DNA of 64,000 bases. Source: Rutidosis leptorrhynchoides (taxonomy: Eukaryota > Streptophyta > Magnoliopsida > Asterales > Asteraceae). The position numbers and the translations under genes are program-made. The DNA lies in assembly GCF_046630445.1 (NCBI RefSeq), contig NC_092339.1, positions 60,038,501-60,102,500 of the forward strand, read 5' to 3'. Below the pieces are notes generated by a model, which saw only the letters and a program-made list of their open reading frames with translations, made no database searches and was not told the origin of the DNA. Below are positions 48,998 through 60,511 of this stretch, in pieces (the first letter of the stretch is position 1; each line of letters opens with the position of its first letter).

Positions 48998-49831
48998 GGG
49001 CCGTTTGTTGTAGTTGCGATTGATGTTGCGATTGTTGGGATAATTGTTACGATTATTGTTGTAATTGCTGCTGTTGTTGTATTGGTGATTCTTATCACCG
49101 TTTTCCTCCCACTTTCTTTTGACTTGCTTCACATTGGCCTCTTCAGCAGTCTGTTCTTTAATTCTTTCTTCAATTTGGTTCACGAGTTTGTGAGCCATTC
49201 TACATGCCTGTTGTATGGAGGCGGGCTCGTGTGAACTTATATCTTCTTGGATTCTTTCCGGTAATCCTTTCACAAATGCGTCGATCTTCTCTTCCTCATC
49301 TTCGAATGCTCCCGGACACAATAGGCACAATTCTGTGAATCGTCTTTCGTACGTGGTAATATCAAATCCTTGGGTTCGTAACCCTCTAAGTTCTGTCTTG
49401 AGCTTATTGACCTCGGTTCTGGGACGGTACTTCTCGTTCATCAAGTGCTTGAATGCTGACCACGGTAGTGCGTACGCATCATCTTGTCCCACTTGCTCTA
49501 GATAGGTATTCCACCATGTTAACGCAGAACCTGTGAAGGTATGTGTAGCGTACTTTACTTTGTCCTCTTCAGTACACTTACTTATGGCAAACACCGATTC
49601 GACCTTCTCGGTCCACCGTTTCAATCCGATCGGTCCTTCGGTTCCATCAAATTCCAAAGGTTTGCAGGCAGTGAATTCTTTGTAGGTGCATCCTACACGA
49701 TTTCCTGTACTGCTAGATCCAAGGTTATTGTTGGTATGTAGCGCAGCCTGTACTGCGGCTATGTTTGAAGCTAGAAAAGTACGGAATTCCTCTTCATTCA
49801 TATTCACGGTGTGTCGAGTAGTCGGTGCCAT
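46421..49831 (-). CDS. E5 gag-protease-reverse transcriptase-RNase H polyprotein
   Basis: About 1136 codons from [10 protein letters not shown] (chosen over an upstream in-frame ATG at 49867 because the new start gives a normal gag N-terminus). Capsid-type gag spans about 60-250 ([23 protein letters not shown]). A long Asn/Tyr-rich linker is encoded by a GTT repeat (on +) at about 48920-49080. Cys/His-rich segments end in the zinc knuckle [14 protein letters not shown] (~380). Protease has [10 protein letters not shown] (~433). RT has FIDDILIYS (~769). RNase H has [10 protein letters not shown] (~915). The frame stops at TAG in the integrase zinc finger, between ADVAK and VGECLTC, where a codon for an aromatic residue would be expected. 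The same frame continues open for 390 more codons. Confidence 0.95.
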
Positions 49832-50173
49832 TTCCTTCAAAATAGTTAAATGGAACAAGTTAATCATACAGAATATTAAGAGTAGTTAATAGTATTTCGT
49901 AGCATAATATGAACTCATTTATAAAAGCTTTTTCTTCATATTAGCGTTTTATAAGTTTAAATTCGGGTAGTACCTACCCGTTAAGTTCATACCTAGTAGC
50001 TAATATACAATTCAACTACTACAATTCTATATGAAAAAACTGATTATAATAATATTTCGCGTTCAAACTTTTATACAATATTTTACAAACTTACAATACC
50101 GCTTATTTTACATAAAGCATGAAATATAGCACACAATAACTTTGATACAAGATAGTTGTGAAGATAATTCTAG
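49832..50173 (-). mobile_element. E5 spacer between F-box ORF and gag, with internal PPT-like copy
   Basis: 342 bp, non-coding. At 49971-49984 it holds an exact copy of the 14-bp PPT motif (TACCTACCCGTTAA on +), followed in sense by CTACCCGAA, which resembles the LTR start GTGACCCGAAC. It looks like an old PPT-LTR junction. Confidence 0.7.
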
Positions 50174-50857
50174 CTAGTACACAAGTCGTTCAGCAAAGGC
50201 AATAAAGACACGTAATTCATACGTCCAGAAACAAGTCATGCATTCTGGTTTTACTAGGACTACTTCCCATCCTTGGTCTTGTGCAACATAACCGTTATGG
50301 CCGTTGATAAGACAGCGTGTTGTAACGTCGTCAAAGGGACGAGGGTTACGTAATGTCCAACAGTCCCGTAATAATCTAAAAACCTCATTTCTTACCCCAA
50401 TTACCGACTCCGTCACTTGTGGAAACGTTTTGTTTAATAGTTGTAGCCCGATGTTCTTGTTCTCACTTTGGTGAGAAGCGAACATTACTAATCCGTAAGC
50501 ATAACATGCTTCTTTATGTTGCATGTTAGCCGCTTTTTCTAAATCACGAAGTCCAATATTCGGATATATTGAGTCAAAATAATTTCTTAACCCGTTGCGT
50601 AAAATAGCATTTGGGTTCCCCGCAATATATGCGTCAAAGTAAACACATCGTAACTTATGGGTTTCCCAATGTGATATCCCCCATCTTTCAAACGAAAGTA
50701 TCTTATAAACCAAGACATTCTTGGAACGTTCTTCGAATGTCTTACAAACTGATCTCGCCTTAAATAGTTGTGCCGAGGAATTCTGGCCGACTCTAGACAA
50801 GATTTCATCAATCATGTCTCCGGGTAGGTCTCTTAAAATATTGGGTTGTCTATCCAT
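50174..50857 (-). CDS. F-box protein with Sel1-like segment, carried inside E5
   Basis: Intact 227-aa ORF in the same direction as gag-pol. Residues about 7-45 are an F-box (LRDLPGDMIDEILSRVG, then FKARSVCKTFEER). Residues about 78-125 (AGNPNAILRNGLRNYF, GLRDLEKAANMQHKEACYAY) resemble the Sel1/TPR-like repeat of plant F-box proteins of the At1g67623/At2g35280 type, from memory. The C-terminal Cys pair (PECMTCFW) also fits that group. F-box proteins recruit targets to SCF ubiquitin ligases. Its place between the 5' LTR and gag, and the lack of introns and stops, point to capture of a host gene. A role for it in the element is unknown. The start ATG at 50857 precedes the F-box by six codons. 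Confidence 0.8.
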   Translation of the reverse strand: MDRQPNILRDLPGDMIDEILSRVGQNSSAQLFKARSVCKTFEERSKNVLVYKILSFERWGISHWETHKLRCVYFDAYIAGNPNAILRNGLRNYFDSIYPNIGLRDLEKAANMQHKEACYAYGLVMFASHQSENKNIGLQLLNKTFPQVTESVIGVRNEVFRLLRDCWTLRNPRPFDDVTTRCLINGHNGYVAQDQGWEVVLVKPECMTCFWTYELRVFIAFAERLVY

Positions 50858-50995
50858 TTTTTGTTTTTAAACTGTAAAATAGACAAGAGTTAGATTCATA
50901 AAAAAAAATACTTATTAATACAAGAAATTTTTACATATATCATAAAGCATAAGAACACTATATTACATATATTACACCACACGAATACAACTATC

Positions 50996-51610
50996 TTATT
51001 CCGACTCGCTCATTTCTTCTTCTTCGGTTTTGGTTCGTTTTGCCAAGTTTCTAGGGATATATGATGTTCCCCTAATACGAGCCGTCGTTGTCCACATTGG
51101 TTTAGAAAAACCTGGTGGTTTAGAGGTCCCCGGGTCATTGTTACAACTTAAGGACTTCGGGCGTTGACGATACATATAAAGTTCATCGGGGTTGGAATTA
51201 GATTTCTCTATTTTTATGCCCTTTCCCTTATTATTTTCTTTTGCCTTTTTAAATTCAGTTGGGGTAATTTCTATAACATCATCGGAATTCTCGTCGGAAT
51301 CCGATTCATCGGAGAATTGGTAATCCTCCCAATATTTTGCTTCCTTGGCGGAAACACCATTGACCATAATTAACCTTGGTCGGTTGGTTGAGGATTTTCT
51401 TTTACTTAACCGTTTTATTATTTCCCCCACCGGTTCTATTTCTTCATCCGGTTCCGATTCTTCTTCCGGTTCCGATTCTTCTTCCGGTTCCGACTCTTCT
51501 TCCGGTTCCTCTTCGGGAACTTGTGAATCAGTCCACGAATCATTCCAATTTACATTTGACTCTTCATTATTATTAGGTGAGTCAATGGGACTTGTTCTAG
51601 AGGTAGACAT
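50996..51610 (-). CDS. acidic repeat-containing leader ORF of E5
   Basis: Intact 204-aa ORF, the first after the PBS (about 210 bp from the 5' LTR). Its N-terminal third has 4-5 ESEPEE-type repeats from an 18-bp tandem DNA unit (about 51435-51515). A basic patch follows (IKRLSKRKSS), then a Ser/Asp/Glu stretch (FSDESDSDENSDD), a Lys-rich segment, and a basic/acidic end (NLAKRTKTEEEE). It is low-complexity with candidate nuclear localisation signals and no known domain. It lies 138 bp upstream of the F-box ORF. Confidence 0.6.
   Translation of the reverse strand: MSTSRTSPIDSPNNNEESNVNWNDSWTDSQVPEEEPEEESEPEEESEPEEESEPDEEIEPVGEIIKRLSKRKSSTNRPRLIMVNGVSAKEAKYWEDYQFSDESDSDENSDDVIEITPTEFKKAKENNKGKGIKIEKSNSNPDELYMYRQRPKSLSCNNDPGTSKPPGFSKPMWTTTARIRGTSYIPRNLAKRTKTEEEEMSESE
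51435..51515 (-). repeat. 18-bp tandem repeat in acidic ORF
   Basis: Units of TTCTTCCGGTTCCGATTC on +, four copies in phase with the reading frame, encoding the ESEPEE repeats. Confidence 0.85.
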
Positions 51611-51804
51611 CTATCACATAATATCAAACGCGTTAAGAGATTAATATATCACATAATATTCACATGTTAAAAATATATAGTTTCCAACAAAATTTGTTAA
51701 GCAATCATTTTTCAAGTAAACACGGTCGAAGTCCAGACTCACTAATGCATCCTAACAAACTCGATAAGACACACTAATGAAAAATTCTGGTTCTCTAAGA
51801 CCAA

Positions 51805-51818
51805 CGCTCGGATACCAA
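51805..51818 (-). promoter_or_regulatory. E5 primer binding site
   Basis: Sense TTGGTATCCGAGCG, one mismatch from the usual initiator tRNA-Met site TTGGTATCAGAGCG, one base from the 5' LTR. Confidence 0.85.
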
Positions 51819-51819
51819 C

Positions 51820-54800
51820 TGAAATGTCCCGTTCTTATTGATTAAAAACGTTCCATATTAATTGATTTCGTTGCGAGGTTTTGACCTCTATATGAGACGT
51901 TTTTCAAAGACTGCATTCATTTTAAAACAAACCATAACCTTTATTTCATCAATAAAGGTTTAAAAAGCTTTACGTAGATTATCAAATAATGATAATCTAA
52001 AATATCCTGTTTACACACGACCATTACATAATGGTTTACAATACAAATATGTTACAACAAAATAAATTTCTTGAATGCAGTTTTTACACAATATCATACA
52101 AGCATGGACTCCAAATCTCGTCCTTATTTAAGTATGCGACAGCAGAAGCTCTTAATAATTACCTGAGAATAAACATGCTTAAAACGTCAACAAAAATGTT
52201 GGTGAGTTATAGGTTTAACCTATATATATCAAATCATAATAATAGACCACAAGATTTCATATTTCAATACACATCCCATACATAGAGATAAAAATCATTC
52301 ATATGGTGAACACCTGGTAACCGACATTAACAAGATGCATATATAAGAATATCCCCATCATTCCGGGACACCCTTCGGATATGATATAAATTTCGAAGTA
52401 CTAAAGCATCCGGTACTTTGGATGGGGCTTGTTGGGCCCGATAGATCTATCTTTAGGATTCGCGTCAATTAGGGTGTCTGTTCCCTAATTCTTAGATTAC
52501 CAAACTTAATAAAAAGGGGCATATTCGATTTCGATAATTCAACCATAGAATGTAGTTTCACGTACTTGTGTCTATTTTGTAAATCATTTATAAAACCTGC
52601 ATGTATTCTCATCCCAAAAATATTAGATTTTAAAAGTGGGACTATAACTCACTTTCACAGATTTTTACTTCGTCGGGAAGTAAGACTTGGCCACTGGTTG
52701 ATTCACGAACCTATAACAATATATACATATATATCAAAGTATGTTCAAAATATATTTACAACACTTTTAATATATTTTGATGTTTTAAGTTTATTAAGTC
52801 AGCTGTCCTCGTTAATAACCTACAACTAGTTGTCCACAGTTAGATGTACAGAAATAAATCGATAAATATTATCTTGAATCAATCCACGACCCAGTGTATA
52901 CGTATCTCAGTATTGATCACAACTCAAACTATATATATTTTGGAATCAACCTCAACCCTGTATAGCTAACTCCAACATTCACATATAGAGTGTCTATGGT
53001 TGTTCCGAAATATATATAGATGTGTCGACATGATAGGTCGAAACATTGTATACGTGTCTATGGTATCTCAAGATTACATAATATACAATACAAGTTGATT
53101 AAGTTATGGTTGGAATAGATTTGTTACCAATTTTCACGTAGCTAAAATGAGAAAAATTATCCAATCTTGTTTTACCCATAACTTCTTCATTTTAAATCCG
53201 TTTTGAGTGAATCAAATTGCTATGGTTTCATATTGAACTCTATTTTATGAATCTAAACAGAAAAAGTATAGGTTTATAGTCGGAAAAATAAGTTACAAGT
53301 CGTTTTTGTAAAGGTAGTCATTTCAGTCGAAAGAACGACGTCTAGATGACCATTTTAGAAAACATACTTCCACTTTGAGTTTAACCATAATTTTTGGATA
53401 TAGTTTCATGTTCATAATAAAAATCATTTTCTCAGAATAACAACTTTTAAATCAAAGTTTATCATAGTTTTTAATTAACTAACCCAAAACAGCCCGCGGT
53501 GTTACTACGACGGCGTAAATCTGATTTTACGGTGTTTTTCGTGTTTCCAGGTTTTAAATCATTAAGTTAGCATATCATATAGATATATAACATGTGTTTA
53601 GTTGATTTTAAAAGTCAAGTTAGAAGGATTAACTTTTGTTTGCGAACAAGTTTAGAATTAACTAAACTATGTTCTAGTGATTACAAGTTTAAACCTTCGA
53701 ATAAGATAGTTTTATATGTATGAATCGAATGATGTTATGAACATCATTACTACCTTAAGTTCCTTGGATAAACCTACTGGAAGAGAGAAAAATGGATCTA
53801 GCTTCAATGGATCCTTGGATGGCTCGAAGTTCTTGAAGCAAAATCATGACACGAAAACAAGTTCAAGTAAGATCATCACTTGAAATAAGATTGTTATAGT
53901 TATAGAAATTGAACCAAAGTTTGAATATGATTATTACCTTGTATTAGAATGATAACCTACTGTAAGAAACAAAGATTTCTTGAGGTTGGATGATCACCTT
54001 ACAAGATTGGAAGTGAGCTAGCAAACTTGAAAGTATTCTTGATTTTATGAAACTAGAACTTTTGGAATTTATGAAGAACACTTAGAACTTGAAGATAGAA
54101 CTTGAGAGAGATCAATTAGATGAAGAAAATTGAAGAATGAAAGTGTTTGTAGGTGTTTTTGGTCGTTGGTGTATGGATTAGATATAAAGGATATGTAATT
54201 TTGTTTTCATGTAAATAAGTCATGAATGATTACTCATATTTTTGTAATTTTATGAGATATTTCATGCTAGTTGCCAAATGATGGTTCCCACATGTGTTAG
54301 GTGACTCACATGGGCTGCTAAGAGCTGATCATTGGAGTGTATATACCAATAGTACATACATCTAAAAGCTGTGTATTGTACGAGTACGAATACGGGTGCA
54401 TACGAGTAGAATTGTTGATGAAACTGAACGAGGATGTAATTGTAAGGATTTTTGTTAAGTAGAAGTATTTTGATAAGTGTCTTGAAGTCTTTCAAAAGTG
54501 TATGAATACATATTAAAACACTACATGTATATACATTTTAACTGAGTCGTTAAGTCATCGTTAGTCGTTACATGTAAATGTTGTTTTGAAACCTTTAGGT
54601 TAACGATCTTGTTAAATGTTGTTAACCCAATGTTTATAATATCAAAAGAGATTTTAAATTATTATATTATCATGATATTATGATGTACGAATATCTCTTA
54701 ATATGATATATATACATTAAATGTCGTTACAACGATAATCGTTACATATATGTCTCGTTTCAAAATCATTAAGTTAGTAGTCTTGTTTTTACATATGTAG

Positions 54801-55069
54801 TTCATTGTTAATATAATTAATGATATGTTTACTTATCATAATATCATGTTAACTATATATATAACCATATATATGTCATCATATAGTTTTTACAAGTTTT
54901 AACGTTCGTGAATCACCGGTCAACTTGGGTGGTCAATTGTCTATATGAAACCTATTTCAATTAATCAAGTCTTAACAAGTTTGATTGCTTAACATGTTGG
55001 AAACATTTAATCATGTAAATATCAATCTCAATTAATATATATAAACATGGAAAAGTTCGGGTCACTACA
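51820..55069 (-). mobile_element. E5 5' LTR
   Basis: 3250 bp, equal in length to the 3' LTR with about four substitutions and no indel seen. Hairpin at 52188-52201; GATAGATCTATC block at about 52440. Confidence 0.97.
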
Positions 55070-55074
55070 GCACA

Positions 55075-56406
55075 TGAGTTCAAACAGTAAATTCCAATTT
55101 AGAGTTATCATGATCGGCGCATTAGTGAGTTTTTCTTTAAGAATATTAAAAGATTTGATGCATTCATCTGAAAAGATGAATGGAGCATCCTTTTCTAGGA
55201 GTTTGTTCATAGGAGTGGCAATTTTAGAAAAATCTTTTATGAAACGTCGGTAAAAACCGGCATGCCCTAGAAAACTCCTAACTCCTCTAACATTGGTGGA
55301 ATGTGGAAGTTTAGCAATTACATCTACTTTAGCTCTATCCACTTCAATTCCTTCCTTTGAAATTTTATGTCCAAGAACGATGCCTTCTTTAACCATGAAA
55401 TGGCATTTCTCCCAATTAAGTACTAGATTTGATTGTTCGCATCGAATAAGCATTCGTTCAAGATTAACTATACATGATTCAAAAGTATCACCGAAGACTG
55501 AAAAGTCATCCATGAAAACTTCCATGCATTCTTCTATCATGTCGTGAAAAATCGCCATCATGCACCTTTGAAAGGTTGCAGGGGCGTTGCAAAGTCCAAA
55601 TGGCATGCGTTTGTAAGCAAAAGTACCATAAGGGCACGTGAACGTGGTTTTCTCTTGGTCCTCGGGTGCTATTGGAATTTGAAAATATCCAGAAAAACCA
55701 TCAAGAAAACAATAGTAACTATTTCCGGCTAATCTTTCCAACATTTGATCAATAAAAGGTAAGGGAAAGTGATCTTTTCTGGTGGCTTCATTTAATTTTC
55801 TATAATCTATACAAACACGCCATCCTGTTACAGTCCTAGTAGGAATAAGCTCATTTTTTTCATTTGTGATAATAGTCATGCCACCCTTCTTAGGTACGCA
55901 TTGAACTGGGCTTACCCATGGACTATCAGAAATTGGATAAATTAAACCTGCATCTAGAAGTTTTATAATTTCTTTCTTAATAACATCTTGCAGATTAGGA
56001 TTTAGTCTTCGTTGGCGTTGCACATACGTTTTATGACCTTCTTCCATAAGGATTTTATGTGTGCAATACGAAGGACTTATTCCTTTAATATCATGAATTT
56101 TCCATGCAATAGCTGGTTTATGAGCTTTTAGCACAGAAATGAGTCGAGATTTTTCATTTTCCGTAAAGGAAGACAATATTATTACAGGTAATTCAGATTC
56201 ACCATGTAAATAAGCATATTCCAAATGGTTTGGAAGTGGCTTTAACTCTAATGTCGGTGGTACTTCTATCGATGATTTATTCGATATCTGTCTTCCTCTT
56301 TTAGCATTTGAATTTCTTCTGTTGTTGGTTCGTAATCATTAGCCATAAGTGTAGCTAATATTTCAGCTTCATTAATTGGTTCAGTTCCTTCTCCTAAAGA
56401 ACATTC
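55075..56406 (-). pseudogene. E4 reverse transcriptase
   Basis: Athila-type RT with ISDSPWVSPVQCVPKKGG, GWRVCIDYRKLN, YCFLDGFSGYFQI, MPFGLCNAPATFQRCM and the catalytic FMDDFSVFG. After LRSFLGHAGFYRRF-like connection sequence it runs to FELMC, where E5 is inserted; the frame resumes in the RNase H at 41962. There is a frameshift at about 56280 and a TGA at 56407 upstream. The open RT part starts at about 56224. Confidence 0.92.
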
Positions 56407-57741
56407 TCATGTTCCTTGTAATTCTGGAAATTCTTCTAACAATTCTGCATGTGAATCTATAGTTTGAATGTAATAACATGTATCATCTGTAGATTGCGGT
56501 TGTTGCATGGCTCTATCAACAGAAAAGGTAACACTCTCGTCCTCTATACTTAGGGTCAGTTTCTTACCGAACACATCTATTATTGCTTTAGCCGTGTTTA
56601 AGAATGGTCTTCCTAATATGAGAGGAACTCGAGAATCTTCTTCCATGTTCAGAATAACAAAATCTACTGGAAATACTAAAGTACCAACTTTAACTAGCAT
56701 GTTCTCCATTATCCCTCTAGGATATTTTACTGACCGATCGGCTAGTTGTATGCTTATTCGTGTTGGATTCATTTCTTCAAGGTCTAGTTTAGTGTATAGT
56801 GTATACGGCATTAAATTTATACTAGCACCTAAATCTGCCAATGCTTCTATTGAACTAAGACTACCCAGAAAACATGGAATTGTGAAACTTCCTGGATCAG
56901 ATAATTTTTCTGGTATCTTATTCAACAGCACTGCAGAACAATTAGCATTCATAGTAACAGCCGAGAGTTCTTCCATTTTCTTTCTATTTGTGATTAGATC
57001 TTTCAGAAATTTAGCATATCTAGGCATTCCTGAGATCACATCAATGAAAGGAAGATTAACATTTATTTGTTTAAACATATCTAAGAATTTGGATTGCTCG
57101 GCTTCAAGTCTTTTTTTTCTCATTTTACTCGGGTAAGGAAGTGGTGGTTGGTATGGTTTAACATAAGGTTTAGCCTTAACTGTGTTATCTTCTTTAACCT
57201 TTTCAACTACCGGTTCTGTTTCCTTATCTTGCTCAGACTGTGGTTCTTGTGTAGTAGGAATAGCGTCATCAGAATATTCAGGCATTTCAGGTGGTTTAAG
57301 TGTAATACCACTTCTTGTGGTAATGGCTTTAGCTGTTTCATTCCGAAGGTTAGCATTTGTATCACTAGGTAGACTTCCCGGTTTTCTTTCACCTATCAAC
57401 CTTGCTAGGTTGCTTACTTCTTGTTCCAGATTTTGAATAGAAGCTTGTTGATTTCTAAATGCTTGTGCATTTTGTTCATTGTTTTGTTTCTGAGATATGA
57501 AAAACTGCGTTTGAGATTCAACTAGATTTGACATCATATCTTCTAAATATGGCTTTTTATCATCGGTTTGTGGTGGTTTGTTTTGAAAAATAGGTCTTTG
57601 CTGATTGTAAGTATTATTGGATACTTGTTGATTACTAGGACCTTGTTGGTTGTTATATGGAACATTTCGGTTATAATTCTGGTTTTGATTTTAAATTGGT
57701 CTTGGCGGTTGATAATTATTCTGATAATTATTTCCAGGCCT
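56407..57741 (-). pseudogene. E4 gag C-terminus and protease
   Basis: Same frame as the gag ORF but separated by TAA stops at 57742 and 57691; the open stretch is 56407-57537. It holds an Asn/Gln-rich linker, a coiled coil (NLEQEVSNLARLIGE), SGITLKPPEMPEY, PLPYPSKMRKKRLE (typical Athila), then aspartic protease with ALADLGASINLMPY and LILGRPFLNTAKAIIDV. It ends in TGA at 56407. Confidence 0.88.
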
Positions 57742-58941
57742 TTAGTTCATGTATGAAACATTCTCTCTTTGTTCCATTGTTTGTTCAATACTGAGACAAT
57801 CTTTTGTCAAATGTGGTCCTCCAAACTGCTCATAACTAATTTGTATTGAGTGAATATCCTTAGTCATCTTTTCCATTTGTCTCTCGACAGCATCTATCTT
57901 TGCAGAAATGGAATCAAAGTCATGGCTAGAATCGGCTCTAGCCGCTTTAGATGATCTAACGATATCTTTTTCTTGGTGCCACTCATGTGAGTGGGAAGCA
58001 GTGTTATCAATGATTTTGTAAGATTCAGTTGCGGTTTTCTTCATAATGGAACCACCAGCTGCTATATCGATGTCTTTTCTTGTAGTGATGTCGCATCCTT
58101 GGTAGAATATTTGTACTATTTGATAAGTATCTAAACCATGTTGCGGACATCCTCTCAATAACTTTCCAAATTTTGTCCACGCCTCATATAGAGTTTCATT
58201 TGGCTTTTGTGTGAACGTAACAATTTCTCCTTGAAGTCTCACGGCTTTAGATGACGGAAAGAATTGTTTAAGAAAATTTTCAACTAAAACATCCCATGTA
58301 TCAATCGCCCCTTCAGGTAACGATTCTAACCAATCTTTGGCTTCTCCCTTTAAAGTCCAGGGAAATTGCATGAGATATATCTGTTCATCCTCCACTTCTC
58401 GGATTTTAAATAGAGTACAGATCCTATTAAAGGTACGAAGTTGTTCGTTTGGATCTTCCTTCGGCGCACCACTAAATTGGCGTTGATTAGTTACCATGTG
58501 TAGGATTTGTCCTTTGATTTCATAATCTGGCGCATTAATGTCTGGTTGAGTAATTGCGTGACCTTGGCCAGTGCGTTTAGCCCTCATTCGGTCTTCCATA
58601 CTTAGAGGTTCCAGATTTTCTATGATTGAATTTGTTGAATCTGAATCACTAGAGGATTCTGATTTAATGGTTTGTTCCTCGACAATCTCTGTTTGAATGA
58701 TTGGTGGTTCCGGAGGAAAGATTAATGGTTCAAGATCTTTGAATTGTCCCTGAATATCCTCCGAATTCTCAATTGTGAGGTCGGGTTCAAAAAATGGATT
58801 ATCGGAAATTTGAATTGGAGTACTTGGTCGACTGGATGACGATTCTAAAGAAAAATCAACGGCGACAATATTGGCTAGATGTCTTGATCGAGTTACAGGT
58901 GGTGAACGTATAAAAGGTGGTGAACGTTTTGCTCGGTGCAT
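57742..58941 (-). pseudogene. E4 gag
   Basis: 399 codons from MHRAKRSPPF to a premature TAA. Acidic/Ser-rich N-terminus, then the capsid-like domain at about 150-300 (YLMQFPWTLKGEAKDWLESLP, FLKQFFPSSKAVRLQGEI, LYEAWTKFGKLLRGCPQHG, AAGGSIMKKT), all typical of Athila gag. The end has a Cys/His-poor FGGPHLTKDC, a likely remnant of a zinc knuckle. Confidence 0.9.
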
Positions 58942-60205
58942 TCACTGAATATCCTATTAGTTATAAAAGATAAAAATTATATAAGTTATCAAATTAATAG
59001 ACTTTTCTGATTTTGCCCACGTTTCGAATAGCCAATAGATGCAGCAGGTAGCCAGGACCCTTTAAATTGGAAGCCCACAACTCGCCACTAACAAATCCAA
59101 CTATTACTACGAACCAGAAAATTTTGGATGTCTATAAATTTAACCGCTTAAAATAATTTTTCGTCGAAATTTAAAGAAATTTTAGAGAATAAATAGAAAA
59201 TTGTATATCCTAAAAACTAGAGCGGCGAGAAATAAGAAAGAAAAATAAGCACGTCGAAAAACGTCGTAAATAAAAGGTCGAAAAATAATAAAAAGAACGT
59301 AGCGCGTCGAAACTTAAAAGTCTAAAAACTAAGAATTAAAAGTTGCGTCTAAAAGTATTAAAGCTTAGAGAAATTCTATATCCAAAACGGCAATAACTTA
59401 AAAAAGTACTAAAACTTATAAAATATTAAAGCGATAAGCGACGTCGTAAAATTCTAAGGCGCCTAAATCTTAGTCTAAAGAAAAAGCATTTAAGGGATTT
59501 TACGGCAAAACTTAAAGATCTAGAAATACTACGGCAAAATATTAAGTTTAAAACTAATTACGAACGAAAAATATAAATATTACGAATAAACGATTAAAAA
59601 GGTACGAAATTTTAAAAATAAAACTTAAAGTTGTAAAAATACAATTTTTATAAAAATATTATTTTTATATTAAGTATTTTATAAAAGTATTAACTTTATA
59701 AAGTATTAAAACTAATTAAAACTTAAAAATACAATATTAATTAAAAACTAATCTTAAAAACTAATTATTAATTAAAAATCCTAATTAGGTTTAATAATAA
59801 TAATTAAATTTAAATTAAACCCTAATTTGTGCAGATTAAGGATCAGACCTGTCGGTGCAGGCTACGAGATCGCGTAGGTTTTGCTTTGTTTTCTCCGAGA
59901 TCGCGGAGATGTGAAGGCTCAGAATCTGATGTAGGTTGAATTTCGTGCAGGAATTTTTTTTTTACTTTTTAATTTTTCTGTTTTTAATATATATAAAATA
60001 TAAATATAACTTATTACTTTTTTTATAACTTTTTCACAATAAATAAAAAATATAAACTTTTTAATTTAACTAAACTTAAAAATATAGATATATTTTTCTT
60101 TTTCTTGTATTTTTAATATTTAAAACGTATATTTTTACAGAAATAGATTACGACTTAATAAAAATTCTTTTTTTTATATAGCGTTGCGCTTTCAGCGTTT
60201 AGGGT
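58942..60205 (-). mobile_element. E4 leader
   Basis: About 1.26 kb, non-coding, between PBS and gag. Two near-palindromes CTACGAGATCGCGTAG (59862-59877) and CTCCGAGATCGCGGAG (59893-59908) match the family in the LTRs and 3' spacer. Confidence 0.7.
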
Positions 60206-60223
60206 TGCCCAGCAGCGGAGCCA
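60206..60223 (-). promoter_or_regulatory. E4 primer binding site (tRNA-Asp type)
   Basis: Sense TGGCTCCGCTGCTGGGCA, close to the TGGCGCCGTTGCCGGG site used by Athila/Tat elements. It lies 8 bp inside the 5' LTR. Confidence 0.75.
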
Positions 60224-60231
60224 AAAATACT

Positions 60232-60465
60232 TGATGTTAAAGCGAAGGGGTACAAAATACTATTAATTTTTGCTAGGAAATACTATTAAATACGATACAA
60301 TTTTACAAAAATTATTTATTTATTTATAAAGTGGATATACCTAAACCTTGCTACAACACTTATAGGCAGTGTACCTAATCGTACAGTAGTGTAGTTTTTA
60401 GAAAGTCCGGTTCGTTCCACAGGGATCTAGCCAAGTTTAACGCTATATTTTTTAAAAATTATATT

Positions 60466-60511
<46 letters not shown>

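Larger units (their letters stand above)
41963..55069 (-). mobile_element. E5: young Ty3/gypsy chromovirus-like retrotransposon with passenger ORFs
   Basis: 13,107 bp, TSD GCACA at 41958-41962 and 55070-55074, inserted in the RT/RNase H part of E4. Sense order on the - strand: 5' LTR (51820-55069), PBS, acidic ORF, F-box ORF, gag-pol, PPT, 3' LTR (41963-45212). Both LTRs are 3250 bp, TGTAGTGACC...GGGACATTTCA, differing at four sites I found (41997/51854, 42645/52502, 43665/53522, 43731/53588). The integrase C-terminus is chromodomain-like, suggesting the Tekay branch. Only one stop codon spoils gag-pol. Confidence 0.95.

Noticed and set aside
48641..49234. Val-rich and Thr-rich ORFs overlapping E5 gag
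   Set aside because: Other-frame shadows of the GTT/Asn repeat in the gag linker.
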